This document shows, one piece after another, positions 53,152 through 60,950 of a stretch of DNA of 64,000 nucleotides. The notes beneath the pieces were generated by a model. The model had not been told where the DNA came from. It ran no database searches and saw nothing but the letters and a program-made list of their open reading frames with translations. Origin of the DNA: CALRQJ02 sp943370285 (GTDB lineage: Bacteria > Bacteroidota > Bacteroidia > Chitinophagales > Chitinophagaceae); contig CALRQJ020000005.1 of the NCBI GenBank assembly GCA_943370285.1, forward strand, positions 1 through 64,000, in the 5' to 3' direction. The stretch's first letter is position 1, and each line of letters opens with the position of its first letter. A program made the position numbers and the translations under genes.

Positions 53152-55566
53152 TTATTTCAATTTATTTTTTATCCATGCTAAAACTCCCTCTTTTTCTTCC
53201 TCTACATAATAGCCTGATTTCTTACTTCCTCCTCCATAACCATAGCCATAGCCATAACCATAACCATAACCATAACCATAACCATAATATCCGTTTATGC
53301 CAGATGCGGTCACATCATTTACAATTAAACACATATTGGGTAATTTTTGACTAGTAAAGTAGTCGTTAATTAAAGCTAGCTGGCGCTTTGCAGTATAGCG
53401 TTGCCTAACAACATAAACAGTACAATCAACATATTTTGCAAGAATCATTGCGTCGCCAACTAATCCTATAGGCGCAGTATCAACAACAATTATATCATAT
53501 GTTTGCTTTAAGTATTCAAATAAAACATCCATTTTTTGATCTAACAGTAATTCTGCAGGGTTTGGTGGAATTGGACCACAAGAAATCAACCACAAACCCG
53601 GAATATCTTTAACAGGTTGTGCGATATCTTCAACTGCAACTTGACCAACAACATAATTCGTAACTCCTTTATCTGATTTCATATCAAACCCCTGTGTGAT
53701 ACGAGGCTTACGCAAGTCAAATTCTAACAGAACAACTTTCTTTCCAGCTAAAGTATAAACTGTTGCAATATTAGTACTGTTATATGATTTGCCCTCCCCA
53801 CTAACAGATGATGTTACCATTAATACAGGTGTTTCCTTACCTTTTATCATGTACTGTAGGTTACCCCTTATTATTCTAAATTGTTCGGCAATCACTCCTC
53901 TCGATTTTCTTACTACTTCGTTATGATGAGCATGATTACTATGCCCAACTTCACCAACAATAGGAATTTGAATATTCTTAATAATGTCGTTTTTGGTAGT
54001 AATTTTATCATTCATCAAATCTCTAATCTGAATTATCGTAAGCGGTAGTACTATGCCAAAAAGAGCAGCAAGTAGGTAAATATTTTTTTTATTGGGCTTA
54101 ATTGGACTTTTTGTACTTATTGCCCGATTAATAACTTTGGAGTTTGACACAGTAGAAGCCAATGAAATAGCACTTTCTTCTCTTCTTTGGAGTAAATACA
54201 GATAAAGACTTTCTTTTAATTTTTGTTGACGAGAGATATCTAACAATTGTCTTTCTTTTCTTGGAACCATATCGATAGTTCCTTTATATAGATTATATTT
54301 AGATTGAAGATTATTTAATAAAAGTAGTAGCGATTTTTCTACGTTTCTAGTATTCTCCAATATATTTATCCTTAGTTTTTCTAAACCAGCTTCTACAGTT
54401 TGAACAGCTGCGTTTTGAGGTCCAACCCTCGTCAATAAAAGTTCCCGCTCCAAAATTGCTTTGTTATATTCCCCAATTAACAAATTTAAAGTAACATCAT
54501 TAATGCCTAACGATGATGGAACCAACTTATACTGTTTATCAGATGATTTGACATAATCACTAACCATCTGCAAAACACTTAATCGAATTTGTTGTTCAGT
54601 TATGTCTTTTTCAATAGACTTAATATTATCGAGACCTATTGTAGATTGCGTTGGCAGATTAACCACATTATTATTTTCTCTAAAATCTTGAAGCCCCTCT
54701 TCTACTCCGCCGAGTTCAGAAGTAATAATTTTAAGTCTTTCGTCTATAAAATTCAGCGTATTTGAAGTGATTCTGTTCTTATCCTCAACATTGGTAACAT
54801 CATACTCATACATCAATCTATTAATAATGTCTTTTCCCTTTTCAGGATTTTCGCATTGCAGGGATAAGAGAAGCACAGTACTTTTTTCAACTTTTGTTTT
54901 TACAGATATACTTCTAGAATACTTATAAACTGCATTCTCTAACGATGTCCAATCAATTTGATACTGCTCATTGCTTTTTATTCGTTTAGTACTATCTCGA
55001 ATAATTACAATATTATTTCCGTTATAATAAAAGGGTTGATTAATTTTAATATTTCTACCCCCCTTTTCATCTCCTAACCTAAAATTCCCGATGGTGTCTA
55101 TTGCATTTAGGATAAGTCGAAAGGAACGTGATGAATCCTTTTGAGAAATAATATGCAATCTAATTGGAGCGTTTTTATATACTTCAGAAAGTACAACTTT
55201 ACCCTTAGTGAAATAGCTAGTTTGCAAATCAAGTGCATTAACTACACGTTCAACAATAGGCATTGAAAGCAAAATCTCTTTCTCATTTTCAAGATTACTA
55301 CGCCCTTTAAACGATAATACATCAGCAAGTAGTTCATCTGTTTTATTTCTATTCTTATCTTCATCTTTAATCAAAAGACTAGCTGTGATATTAAATTCTG
55401 GGCTTGTAACCCGAATGTATAGATAAGCCGTAGTGAAAAAGAGGGACAGGGTCACAATAAATAATGGCAGATAAGCCAAATATTTAAAGAGAATTTCTTT
55501 AAGATTTATGGTCTTTCCTTCATTTTCTAACCTTGTTAGAACGTCGTTTTTAGGGAAATCATTCAT
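53152..55566 (-). CDS. wzc: Wzc-type tyrosine autokinase and chain-length regulator, system B
   Basis: This 804-residue protein joins a Wzz-like periplasmic part, between helices near residues 28-52 and 495-515, to a cytoplasmic BY-kinase. The coiled-coil-rich periplasmic region includes LGGVEEGLQDFRENNNVVNL. The kinase shows Walker A SSVSGEGKSYNS, Walker A' VVLLEFDLRKPRITQ and Walker B DIIVVDTAPIG. The tail is unusual: NGYY is followed by eight Gly-Tyr units, then GGGSKKSGYY and an acidic end. These tyrosines are the likely autophosphorylation cluster that controls polymerisation. It lies 67 bases after the Wza lipoprotein gene. Confidence 0.96.
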   Translation of the reverse strand: MNDFPKNDVLTRLENEGKTINLKEILFKYLAYLPLFIVTLSLFFTTAYLYIRVTSPEFNITASLLIKDEDKNRNKTDELLADVLSFKGRSNLENEKEILLSMPIVERVVNALDLQTSYFTKGKVVLSEVYKNAPIRLHIISQKDSSRSFRLILNAIDTIGNFRLGDEKGGRNIKINQPFYYNGNNIVIIRDSTKRIKSNEQYQIDWTSLENAVYKYSRSISVKTKVEKSTVLLLSLQCENPEKGKDIINRLMYEYDVTNVEDKNRITSNTLNFIDERLKIITSELGGVEEGLQDFRENNNVVNLPTQSTIGLDNIKSIEKDITEQQIRLSVLQMVSDYVKSSDKQYKLVPSSLGINDVTLNLLIGEYNKAILERELLLTRVGPQNAAVQTVEAGLEKLRINILENTRNVEKSLLLLLNNLQSKYNLYKGTIDMVPRKERQLLDISRQQKLKESLYLYLLQRREESAISLASTVSNSKVINRAISTKSPIKPNKKNIYLLAALFGIVLPLTIIQIRDLMNDKITTKNDIIKNIQIPIVGEVGHSNHAHHNEVVRKSRGVIAEQFRIIRGNLQYMIKGKETPVLMVTSSVSGEGKSYNSTNIATVYTLAGKKVVLLEFDLRKPRITQGFDMKSDKGVTNYVVGQVAVEDIAQPVKDIPGLWLISCGPIPPNPAELLLDQKMDVLFEYLKQTYDIIVVDTAPIGLVGDAMILAKYVDCTVYVVRQRYTAKRQLALINDYFTSQKLPNMCLIVNDVTASGINGYYGYGYGYGYGYGYGYGYGGGSKKSGYYVEEEKEGVLAWIKNKLK
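53236..53283 (-). repeat. Hexanucleotide microsatellite in the Wzc tail
   Basis: Eight consecutive six-base units (six ATAACC and two ATAGCC on the plus strand) encode eight Gly-Tyr pairs. They are followed by two ATA triplets encoding two more tyrosines. The repeat preserves the reading frame when units are gained or lost. Confidence 0.9.
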
Positions 55567-55633
55567 ATGGAAAAAGTTCGGAGTTACGCTCCTCGATAAA
55601 AGTAATTTAAATATTTATTATTTGCATTAAATA

Positions 55634-56407
55634 CTATCGCCATAAGGTATTTAGCAATACTGCAAATGAAGTTACGATACCAACAATTACACCTACATCT
55701 CTAGATTGTTTGGTATCAACAGACTCAAACTTTTGTGGGTATGTCTCTACATACACAACATCATTTTGTTGTAGCCAAAAGTAAGGTTTTGTAAAAATGT
55801 CTGTCTTAGTCATGTCAATTCTATAAAAATCAGTTTTGTCATCAACTTGTCGAATTAATAATACAGCATTTTTTTTTGCATAAACTGTCATATCTCCTGA
55901 TAAACCTAATGCATCTAAAATATTGATCTTTTCATTACTTACAACATGAACTCCCGGATTATACACCTCTCCGAGCACTGTAATTTTATAATTAGCAATT
56001 TTTACTTTTACTATTGGGTCTTTTAAGTAGGCTAATAACTTTTTCATGATCGTATCAGATGCCTGCTTTGTTTTCAGTCCTAAAACCTGTACTAATCCTA
56101 TTTGAGGGAATTGGATATATCCATTTGGATCTACTGTATAACCTGGTACTGAAATTCCACCACCACTTTGAGATACTGTAGTCTGCTGGTTAAAATTTAA
56201 AGCGCTCATAGGGTCACTTGCAGATACAGTAATCTGAAGCAAATCGCCTTTTTGAATAAAGGGTTCCGTATAAATAGCCACTTTATTTTTTATTGAATCT
56301 AAATTGCCTTGAAAGTAGTTTAATTGCGGCTTTTGAACTTTACATGCTACAAGAAATGAAATTACAATTATAAGACAACAAGTATTTAGAATATTTTTAT
56401 GTATCAT
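55634..56407 (-). CDS. wza: Wza-type polysaccharide export lipoprotein, system B
   Basis: This 257-residue protein has a lipoprotein signal ending LVAC, so the Cys near residue 22 should be lipidated. The export domain reads IQKGDLLQITVSASDPMSAL, VDPNGYIQFPQIGLVQVLG and ITVLGEVYNPGVHVVS (one SLBB-like unit). A C-terminal helix (VGVIVGIVTSFAVLLNTLW) closes the protein. This is the usual compact Wza form, unlike the six-SLBB protein of system A. It should form the outer-membrane channel for polysaccharide B. It overlaps the preceding membrane-protein gene by four bases. Confidence 0.93.
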   Translation of the reverse strand: MIHKNILNTCCLIIVISFLVACKVQKPQLNYFQGNLDSIKNKVAIYTEPFIQKGDLLQITVSASDPMSALNFNQQTTVSQSGGGISVPGYTVDPNGYIQFPQIGLVQVLGLKTKQASDTIMKKLLAYLKDPIVKVKIANYKITVLGEVYNPGVHVVSNEKINILDALGLSGDMTVYAKKNAVLLIRQVDDKTDFYRIDMTKTDIFTKPYFWLQQNDVVYVETYPQKFESVDTKQSRDVGVIVGIVTSFAVLLNTLWR

Positions 56408-56808
56408 AAATTGCTATTTATTGATTTTGTAATAGAAGAACGATTAAGTAAGTATAAAACCACAATAGGAACAGGTGAAATAAATAAGTCTCGAATTCCA
56501 AAAACTACTTTTTTAAAATAGTTTGGGATTAATACTAAATCTGTAGCTCTTAAAAATAAGACTAGGCCATTTAAGAAAAATATTATAGCGTAACTGACAA
56601 TCCAAATCAGCATTATCCAAGAAGGGTAAACTTTAAACAAATAATAGCCCACCGTCCAAGATACTAGCAAAAATACCAATCCTATTGAGTGTCTTACTGT
56701 TGAAGAATAAAATCTAATGTCCATGTTTTCGTATAACAAGCAATAATGAAGTGTAGATATTATGATTGTTATAAAGAGAAATATAATAAATTTTTTTGAA
56801 TTACTCAT
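56404..56808 (-). CDS. Small membrane protein associated with the exosortase
   Basis: This 134-residue protein has four hydrophobic stretches (about residues 7-24, 41-58, 66-87 and 107-121). Bacteroidota exosortases of the capsule type are usually followed by a small membrane partner of this kind, so it is probably the exosortase-associated protein, although the family was assigned by position. No catalytic residues can be named. It directly follows the exosortase gene, with no gap, and overlaps the Wza gene by four bases. Confidence 0.65.
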   Translation of the reverse strand: MSNSKKFIIFLFITIIISTLHYCLLYENMDIRFYSSTVRHSIGLVFLLVSWTVGYYLFKVYPSWIMLIWIVSYAIIFFLNGLVLFLRATDLVLIPNYFKKVVFGIRDLFISPVPIVVLYLLNRSSITKSINSNL

Positions 56809-57360
56809 CTAATTTTTCCGTTTTGTGTACCATGCCCATAAAATAAAAATAAGCACATATACAATTGTTGTAAATAGATAATGATGAGAAAAGTCAAAAA
56901 AAGAATAATGATCTAAATAAATCCATGCTAGAGCCGTACATCGTGCAATATTCAGAAAGTATATTGCAACACAACCAAATATAATAAAAGCTATACTTTT
57001 TTTAAATGTAGTTGCAAAACAAGCTATAAAGCCCACATATAATACATAAAGTTCTAATGCATTACAAGGATCCTCTATACCAATTACATGTCTACCATTT
57101 GTATAAATGACAGATTTGCCGATTTCTACGATTTTTTTATTTCCACTCCCTTTTCCATAATGGATTACACTCACATTTTCAGCAACTCCGAGTTTTTGAA
57201 TAAAGAAACCACAAACCTCTGCTGTTTGCTTAGTTAGAAAAAAATCGGGCTGTCTAATAGGTTGGAGTATGAATAAATAGAGCGATTTCCAGATAATCAG
57301 TAAAACAAAAGATTTGATTAAAAACCCCTTAACCTCTGAAGGTATTTGTACCATTGACAC
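56809..57360 (-). CDS. Exosortase/archaeosortase-family transpeptidase
   Basis: The 183-residue membrane protein has about five helices and the three catalytic residues of exosortases in order: Cys99 in GIEDPCNALELYVLYVGF, Arg140 in YFLNIARCTALAWI and His159 or His160 in FSHHYLFTTIVYVLIF. Such enzymes cut a C-terminal tripartite signal from an exported protein and pass it to another acceptor. The short length and the link with capsule export genes suggest a Bacteroidota-type variant such as XrtX or XrtY. No protein in the window carries an evident sorting signal, so the target lies elsewhere. It is the first gene of system B. Confidence 0.87.
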   Translation of the reverse strand: MSMVQIPSEVKGFLIKSFVLLIIWKSLYLFILQPIRQPDFFLTKQTAEVCGFFIQKLGVAENVSVIHYGKGSGNKKIVEIGKSVIYTNGRHVIGIEDPCNALELYVLYVGFIACFATTFKKSIAFIIFGCVAIYFLNIARCTALAWIYLDHYSFFDFSHHYLFTTIVYVLIFILWAWYTKRKN

Positions 57361-57442
57361 TACTAATATTTGGATTACAAGTTTAGCTTCGCCATCTCAG
57401 TCACAGTTAGAGGCCTGTGCCGGTCATTTGGGGGGAATAAAA

Positions 57443-57481
57443 AAGTGCTTACTGCGAGACAAATACCTCGTGTAAACACTT
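57443..57481 (-). promoter_or_regulatory. Imperfect hairpin in the system B leader
   Basis: AAGTGCTTAC..GCGAG pairs with CTCGTGTAAACACTT across an ACAAATAC loop, with small bulges. It may act in transcript control of the capsule operon. Confidence 0.35.
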
Positions 57482-57603
57482 ATATAAAAGAGAGTTCAAA
57501 AATGCAGTTATCATGTTGGCTCCTTCGTACATCTCAGTTACAGTTTTACTTTAACACATTGATAATCAATTCACAAGCACTACCTGTAACATTACTATTC
57601 GTG

Positions 57604-57639
57604 CAAATATAGGGGATTGCAAGATGGGTATAAAACAAA
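57604..57639 (-). promoter_or_regulatory. Candidate promoter of system B
   Basis: On the minus strand TATATTTG fits the TAnnTTTG consensus fully. TTTG occurs 24 bases upstream, a longer spacer than usual. It would drive the exosortase-led operon with a long untranslated leader. Confidence 0.3.
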
Positions 57640-57912
57640 TTTGTGTGTTTTTTGTATTAACTCATTCCCCATTTCCTTACAAAATAAAAGTGTACAGTAG
57701 GTTTGACGTCTTTTTGAAACGGTTGGCTGCTTACGCCTCCACTACTTTATTGACTTTCACTAAATATAATTATGCCAAATTGTCCTTTTGGTAATCGAAT
57801 AGTCAAGATTTAACTAAAAAAGCCAATCAAAGCTGGCGGCGTTTGAATTGTCAAGTAAAAATCAAAAAATGAATAACAATTAGACTAGACATTTAAAAGT
57901 AATAGGCCTTAT

Positions 57913-58914
57913 TTATCCCGCATATATCTGCTCAATTATCTTAACCGTTTGCATGGCCTCAAAACCATCTGTTGCAATAGGAGCATTATCATGTAGCACA
58001 GCCACTAAATTATCATACACCTTATCATGGTTACTCATCGAACCTTGATAGGTGCCATAAGCATTGGCCGGGTTTCCTTTGGGCAAATCGGCGATGGTAT
58101 ATCCTTCTATGTGCTGATACTCCAATTCATTCAGGTACTGACCACCGATTTTAACGGTCCCTTTTGCACCAAATAAGGTCAAAGAGCCCTCCATGTTTTG
58201 TTGATGACTATTAACGGTGTAATGCATACTTCCAATCACACCCGATTTGAATTGTAGCAGCACAACCCCGGTATCTTCAAACTCTATTATTCCTTGATGG
58301 GCATAGTTCGACATCAAGCTTTGCGTTGTTTCGATGTCGCCCAAAAACCAATACAATAAATCAATGAAATGACTAAACTGTGTAAACAAAGTACCGCCAT
58401 CTAAGGCTTTTGTTCCTTTCCAGGAATTGTGATAATAAGCTGCATCTCTGTTCCAGAAACAGTTTAATTGTACACTGTAGATGGTACCGAGTCTACCTTC
58501 ATCCAATAATTGTTTAACGGCCACCACTGGTGGATTGTACCTATTCTGTTTAACACAAAGCAATTTTCTGTCTGCCATTGCGGCAGCTGCAATCATAGCC
58601 TTACAATCTGATGTCGAAATCGCCATTGGCTTTTCAACCAATACATGGCAACCTGCTTGTAGCGCAGCAATAGTATGTGTGGCATGCAGGCCATTAGGAC
58701 TACATATCACTACCACATCTATGGCAAGCTCAGCATTTAATAAGGTTTCTAAATCGGAAAAAACTTGTGCATGATAGGGTTGAGCTAGTACGATTGCTTT
58801 TTCCAATACAATATCACAAACGGCCGCCAAAACCCCTCTTGCGGCTATATGCTGTGCATGGCGTTCAGCAATTCTGCCACAACCAATAATCGCAAATCGC
58901 AAAGGCTGATGCAT
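57913..58914 (-). CDS. Gfo/Idh/MocA-family oxidoreductase
   Basis: This 333-residue protein has the NAD loop FAIIGCGRIAERHAQHIAARG at residues 7-27 (in parts), VVVICSPNGLHATHTIAAL, VLVEKPMAIS and the FTQFSHFIDLLYWFLGD segment with the catalytic His. The start at 58914 (MHQPLRF) was preferred to a longer frame whose first 56 residues are hydrophobic and unlike the family. Related enzymes oxidise nucleotide sugars, for example UDP-GlcNAcA 3-dehydrogenase (WbpB/WlbA type). It may serve polysaccharide synthesis from a separate promoter. Confidence 0.87.
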   Translation of the reverse strand: MHQPLRFAIIGCGRIAERHAQHIAARGVLAAVCDIVLEKAIVLAQPYHAQVFSDLETLLNAELAIDVVVICSPNGLHATHTIAALQAGCHVLVEKPMAISTSDCKAMIAAAAMADRKLLCVKQNRYNPPVVAVKQLLDEGRLGTIYSVQLNCFWNRDAAYYHNSWKGTKALDGGTLFTQFSHFIDLLYWFLGDIETTQSLMSNYAHQGIIEFEDTGVVLLQFKSGVIGSMHYTVNSHQQNMEGSLTLFGAKGTVKIGGQYLNELEYQHIEGYTIADLPKGNPANAYGTYQGSMSNHDKVYDNLVAVLHDNAPIATDGFEAMQTVKIIEQIYAG

Positions 58915-59341
58915 AGCTATATTTAAACCACAAAGAAAAGTGAAAAATGCAGACCGAATGGAAAGTACAAAATAAAGTAAGAGAAAAACAACTAAGCAAT
59001 CAAATTCCACCACTGCTAGTTTCGACAAGCTCAGCCAGCTCAAAACAGCTGCAAAATTGAGGATCAAAATATAGTAGTTCAATTAATTTCAGAAAGGACT
59101 GAAGTAAAATCAACTCCCAAAACTCAGCACCACAGTAAAACCTTAGCATAATCTATGCGAATCCAGAAACAGCGCTGTATATCTGTTTCTGGGGTCTTTT
59201 TTTTGGTCCTTTTTTGGACAAGCAAAAAAGGACAAGACAATCGATGCTCCAATTAGGCTGTGGAGACATAACCCAAGGAATCACATCAACAAACTCAACC
59301 AGCGAAAAAAAAACTAATTTGCTGTTCCCAAAACAAGCCAT
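58915..59341. other. Intergenic region with repeat copy 1
   Basis: No gene is supported. The part up to about 59020 is nondescript AT-rich sequence. The rest is repeat copy 1 and the short leader of the acyltransferase gene. Confidence 0.6.
59025..59237 (+). repeat. Double-stem-loop repeat, copy 1
   Basis: The unit starts TTCGACAAGCTCAGCCAGC, runs through AATTAATTTCAGAAAGGACTG and ends in two hairpins. The first is CCAGAAACAG / CTGTTTCTGG (59163-59192). The second is GTCCTTTTTTG / CAAAAAAGGAC (59206-59233). The same unit recurs in the same orientation at 60570-60789, on the other side of the acyltransferase gene. Confidence 0.85.
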
Positions 59342-60493
59342 ATGAACCAACGCTATTATTCCTTGGATATATTTCGTGGTGCTACCGTTGCCTTAATGAT
59401 ATTGGTCAATAACCCCGGTAGTTGGGGACATATTTTTCCCCCATTGAAACATGCCGAATGGCACGGCTGTACCCCTACCGATTTGGTGTTTCCCTTCTTT
59501 TTATTCGCCGTAGGTAATGCAATGGCATTTGTGATGCCCAAATTTGAACAAGCCGGCCCGACTGCATTTTGGAAAAAGGTCATCAAACGAACAGTACTCA
59601 TTTTTGGGATTGGGCTTTTCCTCAACTGGAGCCCCTTCATTGCTTGGAAAGGAGAAGACCTAGCACCCAAACCTTGGGAAAATGTGCGACTATTAGGCGT
59701 ATTACAACGCATTGCATTGTGTTATTTTCTGGGATCAATTATTGTGTTTTATGGCAAAACAAAAGGCGCTTTTGTAATAAGTGGCATTTTATTATTGGTA
59801 TATTGGTTTATGTGTTGGTGGTTAGGCAATCCAGCAGACCCTTATAGCCTTTCAGGGTATTTTGGAACTGCTTTTGATATTAATGTATTAGGAACTTCCC
59901 ATATTTATAAAGGCGAGGGCATTCCTTTTGACCCAGAAGGATTATCAAGTACTGTAGCGGCCATTGTACAAGTAGTATTTGGTTTTTTAGTAGGTCAGTA
60001 TATTCAACAAAAAGGCAAAAATTATGAGATGTTGAGTAACCTATTCATTGCCGGATCTGTCCTCATATTTGCCGGCTTTTGTTGGGATATGAGTTTCCCT
60101 ATCAATAAAAAAATATGGACAAGTAGTTACACGTTATACACTACCGGTTTAGCCACCATGATTATTGGATTAATGATTTACTTAATTGAGTTTAAAACAG
60201 TAAGGGGAGCTTGGAGTAGATTTTTTGATGTGTTTGGCAAAAACCCATTATTCATTTTTGTATTGAGTGGATTTTTACCCAGAGTATTGGGTTTATTCCG
60301 TTGGGTTGATCATGTCAGTGATGATGGTAAAAATGTATACACCTCAGCATTTCCATGGTTTTACAACAATATTTGTAAAAATATAGCAGAAGATTTAAGA
60401 GTAGGATCTCTGTTGTATGCCCTTTGTATGATTACGTTTTATTGGTTGATTGTGTATGTGTTGGATAAGAAGAAAATTTATATAAAAGTGTAA
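59342..60493 (+). CDS. HGSNAT/NagX-like membrane acyltransferase
   Basis: This 383-residue protein has ten or so hydrophobic segments. The N-terminus reads RYYSLDIFRGATVALMILVN and is followed by WHGCTPTDLVFPFFLFAVGNAMAF, the signature of heparan-alpha-glucosaminide N-acetyltransferase-like proteins. Members transfer acetyl groups to amino sugars across the membrane or transport them (NagX). The likely role here is acetylation or uptake of amino sugars, which fits the peptidoglycan-recycling genes that follow. It is flanked by two copies of a double-stem-loop repeat and stands alone, oppositely directed to both neighbours. The start is the first Met of the frame. Confidence 0.88.
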   Translation: MNQRYYSLDIFRGATVALMILVNNPGSWGHIFPPLKHAEWHGCTPTDLVFPFFLFAVGNAMAFVMPKFEQAGPTAFWKKVIKRTVLIFGIGLFLNWSPFIAWKGEDLAPKPWENVRLLGVLQRIALCYFLGSIIVFYGKTKGAFVISGILLLVYWFMCWWLGNPADPYSLSGYFGTAFDINVLGTSHIYKGEGIPFDPEGLSSTVAAIVQVVFGFLVGQYIQQKGKNYEMLSNLFIAGSVLIFAGFCWDMSFPINKKIWTSSYTLYTTGLATMIIGLMIYLIEFKTVRGAWSRFFDVFGKNPLFIFVLSGFLPRVLGLFRWVDHVSDDGKNVYTSAFPWFYNNICKNIAEDLRVGSLLYALCMITFYWLIVYVLDKKKIYIKV

Positions 60494-60510
60494 AAAAAAT
60501 ACACTTTTAT
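60482..60510 (+). terminator. Hairpin terminator of the acyltransferase gene
   Basis: A perfect 11-base stem (ATAAAAGTGTA and its complement) encloses seven A residues. The stop codon lies in the left arm. It is followed by TTTC. Confidence 0.65.
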
Positions 60511-60569
60511 TTCGTGCCTTTACGAAATATGGAAAAGCAAATCAAATCTCTCCCCTTTAGGCGACGGGG

Positions 60570-60789
60570 CGTTAGCTTCGACAATCTCGGCCAGCGCCCC
60601 AAAAAAAAGAGAGGTTTAATAGACCTCAAGTCCAAATTAATTCAGAAAGGACTGAAACATAATTAACACTCAATACTGGGCCATACAGTAGCACAAAAGC
60701 TAAATCAAGGCGAATCCAGAAACAGGGCCGTATATCTGTTTCTGGGGTCTTTTTTTGGTCCTTTTTTGGACAAGCAAAAAAGGACAAGA
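60570..60789 (+). repeat. Double-stem-loop repeat, copy 2
   Basis: It matches copy 1: TTCGACAATCTCGGCCAGC, then AATTAATTCAGAAAGGACTG, then hairpins at 60716-60745 and 60758-60785 with identical stem sequences and a partly changed first loop. The two copies are direct repeats flanking the acyltransferase gene. Confidence 0.85.
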
Positions 60790-60822
60790 AAAGGAAATAA
60801 TCGAATTTAATTAACTCATAAC

Positions 60823-60912
60823 GCCAGGGTCCTTGCAGTACCACAATCTCATCGCATAAGAGACCCTGTCAAGACAAAAAAGACTTCAAATTATTTCGTG
60901 AAGACACGAAAC
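60823..60912. repeat. GCCAGGGTC/TTTCGTG palindrome element, copy 1
   Basis: GCCAGGGTCCTTGCAG and AGAGACCCTGTC can pair through CAGGGTC/GACCCTG. The palindrome TTTCGTG-AAGA-CACGAAA (60894-60911) follows. The same order occurs at 63431-63519. Confidence 0.75.
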
Positions 60913-60950
60913 AAGAAAATAGACGCTTCGTTACACTCAGCTTGACAATA

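Larger units (their letters stand above)
57361..57912. other. Gene-poor leader or promoter region of system B
   Basis: No convincing gene is seen. A 16-base direct repeat (CATCTCAGTYACAGTT) occurs at 57393-57408 and 57530-57545 with one mismatch. Between the copies lies an imperfect hairpin (57443-57481). TATATTTG on the minus strand (57604-57611) with TTTG at 57636-57639 could be the promoter, giving a leader of over 200 bases. No antiterminator gene of the NusG type is seen in the window. Confidence 0.5.
60494..60950. other. Intergenic region with repeat copies
   Basis: No gene is supported. It holds the right arm of the terminator, a TTTCGTG-type palindrome (60509-60528), double-stem-loop copy 2, and a GCCAGGGTC/GACCCTG element with a second palindrome (60823-60912). 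Confidence 0.6.

Noticed and set aside
57370..57612. Open frame of 80 codons on the plus strand in the system B leader
   Set aside because: It shows no family resemblance and contains both direct-repeat copies and the hairpin. It looks like an untranslated region.
58915..59082. 56-residue N-terminal extension of the Gfo/Idh oxidoreductase
   Set aside because: It is hydrophobic and without family match. The Met at 58914 directly precedes the Rossmann loop.
59153..59350. Open frame of 65 codons on the minus strand
   Set aside because: It reads through the double-stem-loop repeat. The similar frame at 60626-60844 reads through the second copy, so both are by-products of the repeat.
60626..60844. 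Open frame of 72 codons on the minus strand
   Set aside because: It overlaps repeat copy 2 and has no protein-like features.
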